A stretch of DNA of 25,830 nt from a bacterium (GTDB taxonomy: Bacteria > SZUA-182 > DTGQ01), in assembly GCA_023512255.1 (NCBI GenBank), contig JAILZY010000048.1, forward strand, positions 1 to 25,830, in the 5' to 3' direction. Made by a program: the position numbers and the translations under genes. The notes under the pieces are model-generated. The model did no database searches. It had not been told where the DNA came from and worked only from the letters and a program-made list of their open reading frames with translations. Below are positions 16,555-23,300 of the stretch, in pieces. Numbering within the stretch: position 1 is the first letter of the stretch; the number at the start of each line of letters is the position of its first letter.

Positions 16555-18942
16555 AGAAAAACACAGCTCATCCCGGGAAAAACAGAATATCACCTGAGCC
16601 AGACTATCCTTATCATCGCTCTCCTTATGCTGACTGCGGCCCCAGCCCCAGGGTGCAGAACTGCTCAAAGGCGGCAGCAAACCGCTTTAGATAAACCCAC
16701 TTTGGACAAAACGATCAGCCCCCCGCGGAATATACTGCTAATTACTATTGATACCCTACGGGCCGATCACTTGGGTTGTTATGGATACTCAGGCGTTGAC
16801 ACCCCAGCTATTGATTCCCTAGCCGCCAAAGGGGTTCGATTTGAGCTGGCCTTTACTCCGGTGCCGCTCACTCTCCCCTCGCATGTTACCATCATGACCG
16901 GCCTCTATCCTGTTACCCACGGAGTACTGAACAATGGAGAGTTTCGCCTGAATCCATCCGCCAGACCCCTGGCCCAAATTCTCCACCAACAGGGCTTTAC
17001 TACGGCTGCCTTTGTCGGAGCCTTTGTCCTGAGCAGGCAATTTGGCCTCGACCAGGGGTTTGACTGGTTTGATGATGATCTTTCTGGCTCGAGCCAGCAC
17101 CATAATAAAAAAAATAATAATAAAATAAATAATAATAAGAATAATAATCCAGATAAAACAGGTGCATCCCCTCATGATGAAGCCTTCAGGCTGTATAATG
17201 AGCGCCGGGGCGAGGCAGTTTCTGAAGCAAGCATCAGCTGGTTGAGAAATAAAAATCCTGACCGCTTTTTCCTTTGGGTACATTACTTTGATCCCCATAC
17301 CAGATATGATCCCCCAGAGCCGTTCCGAAGCAGATATCTTGATCGGCCATATGATGGTGAGATCGCCTATACGGATCACTGCATCGGGCTATTGCTAAAT
17401 GAGCTTGCCCGCCGCGGGCAATTAGATGAGACTCTCATCATACTAGTAGCCGATCATGGCGAGGGGCTCGGTGAGCATCGGGAAAGCACGCACGGCATCT
17501 TCCTCTATGAGGCTACGGTGAGGGGCCCTTTAATTATGTGCTATCCGGCTCTGCTGCCTGAAGGGTATGTCCATGCTCAGCCAGTCAAGACCCTGGATAT
17601 TCTGCCAACTGTGTTGGATATCTTAAAAATCCCCCAGCCACCGCAAATTCAAGGGATTAGTCTGCTCACCCATATAAGCCAAACAGGGCGGCCAGCAGCG
17701 GCAGTCTTTAAGGGAGCAGCCTCTGAAGAGACAATATCTGAGGGATCTGACAAAGAGGCCGAAAGGGGAGTTATTTTTCTTGAAACTCGCTTCCCAGAGG
17801 CTAATTTTGGCTGGAGCCGACTCGAAGGGGTACGTAGCCGGCAATGGAAATATATCCTAGCCCCCCGCCCAGAATTATATAATCTATCGACCGATCCTCA
17901 TGAGCTCCATAATGTGCTCGATCAGTATCCGAAACAGGCTCAAAGACTTAAGGAAATGCTAGATAAGTTTTTAGCCCGTAACGCTTCTGATCCAAGGCCT
18001 AGCCAGATAAAAGAGCTGGATGAGGAAACCCGAGCCAGGCTTCAACAGCTGGGATATATAAAGATGACCCACCACCAGCACCTTGCTGCCGACCCCTCTG
18101 GCTCTCCTCCGCCCTGCTCTGGCTCTCCTTCGCCCCCTGATTCCCCTGATCCCAAGGACATGATTGATACCCTGGCTTTCTTTGATCAGGGAAGCGAGCA
18201 ATACGCGGCCGGACAATACCAGGCAGCTATCATCTCTTTTCGTCAGGTGCTATCTAAGGACAAGGGAAATATTATGGCTCGCTTTCTTCTGGGGGCAGCT
18301 CTCGAAAAGCTCGGCCTCCTTGAGCAAGCCCAGCAAGAATTCCAGACCGTAGCCGCTCAGGACACCGAGTTCATTAATATCCATCATAATCTTGGCGCGG
18401 TTTATGAAAAACTGGGCCAGTCTGATAAGGCCATAGCTGAATACCAGATGGATATCAGGCTTCATCCTACTGGAGCTGTTGCCTCCTATAATAATCTTGG
18501 AGGCATCTATCTCAAGCAAAGCCGCTATCAGGAGGCCAAAGAGCAATTCGAGAAATTGCTCCAGCTAAAACCAGACCTCACTACCCAGATCGTAGCTCAC
18601 ACTAACCTGGCCATAGCCTGTGAAATGCTTGGACAGTTAGACATGGCCCATCAGGAATACCAGCGCTCCCTCGACCTTGATCCGACCTATCTTCCCGGCC
18701 TAATGGGATTAGGTAATATCTTTCTCAAAACCAACCACCCGGAGCAGGCTATTCAGGCCTGGCAAAAGGCGCTAGAGATCAACCCCCAAAACGCCGAGGC
18801 CCATTTTAATCTCGGCTGCACTTTTCTGAAGCTCAACCGCCTTCCCGAAGCTGTCGAGTACCTTCAGGAAGCCGTTCAACAAGAACCAAACCTCTGGCAG
18901 GCTCGCTTACTGCTAGATCAGTGTAGAAAACAACAGCAGTAG
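16534..18942 (+). CDS. Sulfatase-like (alkaline phosphatase superfamily) hydrolase with C-terminal TPRs
   Basis: A hydrophobic N-terminus (about 22-41) ends at Cys41 after APAPG, possibly a lipoprotein signal although the lipobox is poor. The catalytic domain (about 65-480) shows TIDTLRADHLGCYGY, PLTLPSH and VADHGEGLGEH. The nucleophile position is Thr113 (TLPSH), not the Cys or Ser of CxPSR, so it cannot be a formylglycine sulfatase; a phospho-ester or phosphotransfer activity is more likely. A proline/serine linker (about 515-535) leads to about seven TPR units (about 548-800). An Asn/Lys-rich tract (about 191-208), written in AAT/AAA repeats, interrupts the catalytic domain. It follows the beta-helix gene by 100 bp and probably belongs to the same surface set. 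The start may be 16534 or 16552. Confidence 0.85.
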   Translation: MRFSFIMRKTQLIPGKTEYHLSQTILIIALLMLTAAPAPGCRTAQRRQQTALDKPTLDKTISPPRNILLITIDTLRADHLGCYGYSGVDTPAIDSLAAKGVRFELAFTPVPLTLPSHVTIMTGLYPVTHGVLNNGEFRLNPSARPLAQILHQQGFTTAAFVGAFVLSRQFGLDQGFDWFDDDLSGSSQHHNKKNNNKINNNKNNNPDKTGASPHDEAFRLYNERRGEAVSEASISWLRNKNPDRFFLWVHYFDPHTRYDPPEPFRSRYLDRPYDGEIAYTDHCIGLLLNELARRGQLDETLIILVADHGEGLGEHRESTHGIFLYEATVRGPLIMCYPALLPEGYVHAQPVKTLDILPTVLDILKIPQPPQIQGISLLTHISQTGRPAAAVFKGAASEETISEGSDKEAERGVIFLETRFPEANFGWSRLEGVRSRQWKYILAPRPELYNLSTDPHELHNVLDQYPKQAQRLKEMLDKFLARNASDPRPSQIKELDEETRARLQQLGYIKMTHHQHLAADPSGSPPPCSGSPSPPDSPDPKDMIDTLAFFDQGSEQYAAGQYQAAIISFRQVLSKDKGNIMARFLLGAALEKLGLLEQAQQEFQTVAAQDTEFINIHHNLGAVYEKLGQSDKAIAEYQMDIRLHPTGAVASYNNLGGIYLKQSRYQEAKEQFEKLLQLKPDLTTQIVAHTNLAIACEMLGQLDMAHQEYQRSLDLDPTYLPGLMGLGNIFLKTNHPEQAIQAWQKALEINPQNAEAHFNLGCTFLKLNRLPEAVEYLQEAVQQEPNLWQARLLLDQCRKQQQ

Positions 18943-18960
18943 GTGAGAAGCTTTGAATTT

Positions 18961-19082
18961 GGAAGGAACCCTTTTGAAAAAGGGTTCCTTCCAAACCATC
19001 CTCCTAAAACTTTAATTAATTAACTAAAGTTTTAGGGAAGGGGTTTAAGGGGAAAACCCTTTTTCAAAAGGGTTTTCCCCTT
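18961..19082. repeat. Compact triple-hairpin element between the TPR hydrolase and hemW
   Basis: Three perfect or near-perfect hairpins follow each other. Hairpin 1 is 18961-18992 (15-bp stem, 2-base turn). Hairpin 2 is 19003-19036 (12-bp stem around TTAATTAA). Hairpin 3 is 19047-19082 (17-bp stem, 2-base turn). AAACC (18993-18997) and GGTTT (19042-19046) can also pair and enclose the middle hairpin, giving a cloverleaf. Hairpins 1 and 3 share an AACCCTTTT core. This looks like a mobile or dispersed palindromic element that probably also ends transcription. A TATAAT at 19096-19101 may be part of the hemW promoter. Confidence 0.75.
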
Positions 19083-19137
19083 ACCTTATTTGGTGTATAA
19101 TTGAAAAAAATCTTTTTAAAATAGAAGGCAAGAAAGC

Positions 19138-20328
19138 TTGAATCTTACTCTATCCCCCACCACTACCCCACAGCGGGCTGGATTATATATTCATATCCCC
19201 TTTTGTCGAAAAAAATGCCACTATTGTGATTTTTACTCTACTGCGGCGGCCACAAAAGGCCGAATTGATGAGTTTATCGCTGCACTCCGGCAAGAGATGG
19301 AGCTTCAGCGCTCTTTTTGGCCGGACGAATACGATACTCTTTATTTAGGCGGCGGCACTCCTTCTCTGTTGAGCCTCGATCAGCTAGCCGAGATTATAGA
19401 CACGGTGCGCAAGACTTTTCCCTTGACTCAGGATGCAGAGCAGACCATAGAAGCCAACCCAGACGATATAACCCTCGACTACCTTCGTGGGGTTCGATCC
19501 TTGGGGTTTAACCGGCTAAGCCTTGGCCTTCAGTCTCTGCGGGATGAAAACCTAATCTGGCTAGGTCGAAGGCATAAGGCGACCCAGGGCCTTTGGACTA
19601 TTGAGGCGGCCCGGCAGGCTGGTTTCAATAACCTGAGCCTTGATCTGATCTTTGGTCTTCCTGAGCGCTTGCCCGCCGCCAGGCAGGGCCAAAATTCCCT
19701 CTCTCTCTGGCTTTGGGAGCTTGATGAGGCTATTTGCTATGAGCCTGAGCACCTTTCCTGCTATCAGCTCTCTTATGAGCCCCATACTCTGATCATGCGC
19801 CAAAAGCAGCAAGGCTTGATTCAGCCGCTAACTGAGGCAGAGGAGGCAGACTATTTTCTTGAGACCTCAGCCCTGCTCGAATCCAGGGGATATCTCCACT
19901 ATGAGGTTTCCAATTTCAGCCGTGGGGGAAAATGGCTATCTCGGCACAACCAAAAATATTGGCAGCACATCCCATACCTTGGCCTTGGGCCATCGGCCCA
20001 CTCCTTTGCCCGAGGCCGCAGATACTGGAATCATCGCTCATTGTCGCTCTACTGCCAGACGCTCAAGCAGGGCAGCCTCCCCATAGCCGGAGAGGAAATC
20101 TTGGGCCCTGAGGAGCTTCGGCTTGAGACCCTCTATCTTGGATTCAGAACCAGGCAGGGAATTCATCTGACCGAGTTTTGCCGCCGCTTTGGCCAAAACC
20201 TTCTTTCTGATCCCCCAGGGCTAGCCAATCGGCTGATTGATGAAGGGAAATTAGAGGTGCGAGGCGAGTGGCTATGCCCTACTCGGCAGGGATTAGCCAT
20301 AGCCGATGCCCTTGCCCTGATGTGGTAG
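19138..20328 (+). CDS. hemW: HemW-type radical SAM protein (heme chaperone)
   Basis: The 396-residue protein has the radical SAM motif CRKKCHYC (Cys23, 27, 30) preceded by GLYIHIPF, and LGGGTPSLL, typical of the HemN/HemW family. The motif RHNQKYW, with the HNxxYW heme-binding signature of HemW, separates it from coproporphyrinogen dehydrogenase HemN. HemW proteins bind heme and an iron-sulfur cluster and deliver heme to membrane enzymes. The start is TTG at 19138 with GAAGG about 12 bases upstream; no in-frame ATG lies before the motif. A perfect 14-bp tandem duplication crosses the stop codon, so the gene end may have moved recently. Confidence 0.92.
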   Translation: MNLTLSPTTTPQRAGLYIHIPFCRKKCHYCDFYSTAAATKGRIDEFIAALRQEMELQRSFWPDEYDTLYLGGGTPSLLSLDQLAEIIDTVRKTFPLTQDAEQTIEANPDDITLDYLRGVRSLGFNRLSLGLQSLRDENLIWLGRRHKATQGLWTIEAARQAGFNNLSLDLIFGLPERLPAARQGQNSLSLWLWELDEAICYEPEHLSCYQLSYEPHTLIMRQKQQGLIQPLTEAEEADYFLETSALLESRGYLHYEVSNFSRGGKWLSRHNQKYWQHIPYLGLGPSAHSFARGRRYWNHRSLSLYCQTLKQGSLPIAGEEILGPEELRLETLYLGFRTRQGIHLTEFCRRFGQNLLSDPPGLANRLIDEGKLEVRGEWLCPTRQGLAIADALALMW

Positions 20329-20341
20329 CCCTGATGTGGTA
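20314..20341. repeat. Perfect 14-bp tandem duplication across the hemW stop codon
   Basis: GCCCTGATGTGGTA is repeated exactly at 20314-20327 and 20328-20341; the stop TAG (20326-20328) forms at the junction. It fits a recent slippage event. Confidence 0.8.
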
Positions 20342-20343
20342 AA

Positions 20344-20367
20344 GCGGGAGCCAATTCTGACTCCCGC
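20344..20367. terminator. Hairpin between convergent hemW and the giant gene
   Basis: GCGGGAG and CTCCCGC form a 7-bp stem around a 10-base loop. On the minus strand three T follow; on the plus strand ATAGTTTAG follows. The placement between convergent genes suggests a bidirectional terminator, though neither T run is strong. Confidence 0.5.
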
Positions 20368-20399
20368 ATAGTTTAGAGCCTAGCCCCCTTTTAGCTTTC

Positions 20400-23300
20400 T
20401 CAATCCAGGCAAGAGGGCAGGCCAAGGTATTTCCTGAATAGGCACAGGGCATCAGCCGGAGTAACACTGCCGTTGCCGTCAACATCAGCACACTCATGGC
20501 ATGGGATAAAACCCAGGTAGCATCTGAAGGATAGCAAAGCATCAGCCGGAGTAATTTTTTTGTCTCCATTTAAGTCTCCGGTGCAGGTTTCGAGACAGAA
20601 GCAGCCGCCGCTGATGGTAAATTGGCCGATAGTGTCTACCGGTTTTTCTACCCTCAAGGGATAGCATTCGCCCTCTTTTTGACCGACGCTCTCTTTGACC
20701 TTGAATTTTAGCACTACCACTGCACCGCTTGTCCCCTTGGTTAGGCCGCGGTCGTAGTAGGGATCAAATCCGGCCACTCTCAGTCTGCCGGAGCCAAGCT
20801 CTATCACCTCAAAGATGGGGAAAGAGGTGGCCAGCAGATCCCCTCTCTCATAACCTGCATATTCCAAAACTTGGGGGTTATATGTCAGCTCAAACCCAAA
20901 GGAGTAGACTGTCTCGGGAGAATTTTGTATTCTGACTGGAATCTCAACCTGATCACCCGGCCTGCCCTTGACGCCGACCACATCCAACGCTCCCCACGTC
21001 TGCTCCTCACATTCAAGGCACAGGCAGCCGCCTGTGGTTGAAAATTCGATGAGATCGCCATCGAGCTCCTCCAGCCTCAAGGGGTAGCATTCTCCACCTT
21101 GAACCCCGCTCTTGACCTTGAATCTGAACACCACCAAAAAGCCGCTGGCTCCCTTAGCTATCTTGCCGCCAAAAGGATCAATGCCAGCTACTCTTATCCT
21201 GCCGGATCTGATCTCATTCACTCCAAAGACAGGCAAAGAAGCGGCCAACTCCCCTGGTTTGTAATTGCCCTCCTGGTATTCCAAAATCTCAGGATCATAG
21301 CTTAGCTCAAACCCGAATGATTCAACCGCCGAAGGCGCGTTCTGGATTCTTACGGCAATCTCAACCTGATCGCCCGGCCTTCCGCTAGCCCCTACGACAT
21401 CCAGCGCGCCTGAAGTCTCTTCTTGGCAGGCGCCTTGCTGTGATGATTCGCAGTTTTCATGAATAGCCTTATTCTGGTCATCGCAATCAGTGCCATCCTC
21501 AACATATCCAGAAGGCGCAGAGCAGGCCTGCACGCTCTTATTGGCATTCCCATAGCCGTCGCCGTCAGCATCAAGGTAGTAAGTGCGCATCAGGCCCTCA
21601 TCCACCAGCCCGTCGCAGTCATTATCCACACCATCGCAGACCTCAGGCTGAGGCTTAGGCGCCGTACAGCCTACCCAGCGGCCGCTTTGACAGATTTCCG
21701 TGCCGCTGCCACAAGCCGTTGAGCAGGTGCGCATCAGGCCCTCATCCACCAGCCCATCGCAGTCATTATCCACACCATCGCAGACTTCAGGCTCTCCCTC
21801 AAGCCTGGCCTCTATCTGCCGCGAGCTTGTAGCCGTAATCCCGTTCGGATCAGCCACCGTCAAAGTAACTGTATAGACGCCGGCGGCGCCATAGGTGTGC
21901 TGAGGGTTTTGCTCCTGGCTTCTTTGGCCGTCGCCAAAGTCCCAAAGCCAGGAGGTAATAGCTCCATCTTGGCAGGTTGACTTGTCAGTGAACTGGATTA
22001 TCGGTCGACAATTCTCTTCCCCTTTTTGCACCCAGCTAAAGCCTGCGGTGAGAGCGCTCATCCTCTTCACGCTGACACTGGCCGTATCCTGGCTGGTCAG
22101 TTTTCCGTCGCTCACCTCCAGCCTGACTGTCCCGCTCCAGTTATCCGGCCAAGTATGCTGGATGAGCGGACTACTCAGCCAATCCGTATCCCACCTGCCA
22201 TCATCGTCAAAATCCCAGCGATAAGAAAGAACATCGCCATCAGGGTCGATCGAGCCTGAAGCCTCAAGGGTCAGGGCAGATCCGGCAGCGCCGGCATAGG
22301 AGCCGCCAGCATTGGCCACCGGCGCCCGGTTGAAGGCCACCACCGAGACAATACCATTGGTTTTGGTTGCCTCAGGCACAGAGGGGAAATACACGGTCGC
22401 AAAGTTTATGACCTCCGCTCCATACGGCGCCTCATCCTTAACCTTGGCGCTCAATTCAGCATAGCCGCCTTCCTTCGGCCCAACCTCGCCAACAAACCAG
22501 GTTATGGTTCGGCTCTGCGGATCATAGACCCCGGGTGGGGCAATCTCCGAGCCGTCTTTAGTGCTCCTCACCGGACCAATCGTGAGGGTTGAATCATCAA
22601 GGTCTTCATCCAGCGTGTCGGTGAAATACACCCCAAAGGCAATCCCCTCGCCCTCGTTCTCAAACTCAACCTTGTAGTCCAATTGCTGGCCAGGCAAGAT
22701 AGTGCCCTGCGGACCATACTTGAGATTAGGATCATGAGCAGTGGTGATGGTGCTGGTGTGGGAGGAAGAGGTAAGGGTGTTTTGAATTTCCTCTATTTCT
22801 TTCTTTTCCTTTATCTCATCTAAAGATCTTTCAATACCCAATCCTTCACTATAATATAAATCAACTAAATCTCCAAAATTTTTATTGAGATTGAACTTAT
22901 CTTCCCCCTTCTTAGGTAAAACGTTATCAATACAATTATCCACTTTCTCTGTTTCTTTGCACTTCTCAAACCAATAGTAAATTTCTCCAGAAGTTTTAAA
23001 TACTTCAAGCATTTCTTCTTCCAAATAGTACTTAGGTAAAAACCCCTTACAATCTTCCAACGCCTTATCTGATGAAAGCCCTGCGCTTCGCATATTCAGA
23101 TAGCATGTCAAGAAAGGCTTCCATACGATAACTCTGATAGCAAATTTCTTTGTTACATTTTCTACATTTTCCAATATCTCTAACATCGTAAACCAAATCG
23201 TAGAATAAGCTAATCCAAATGAAATAAAGGGAGATAGAGATGCAAGGTAAGGGATCTTCGTAGCTATCTTATTAATCTTAGGTAAAAGCTCAGATAGAGT

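Noticed and set aside
16819-17379. Minus-strand open frame of 186 codons inside the sulfatase-like gene
   Set aside because: It is antisense to a well supported catalytic domain, and its Ile-rich stretch is the complement of the AAT/AAA tract.
16534-18942. Genuine formylglycine sulfatase
   Set aside because: The nucleophile position is Thr in TLPSH, with no C/S-x-P-x-R motif.
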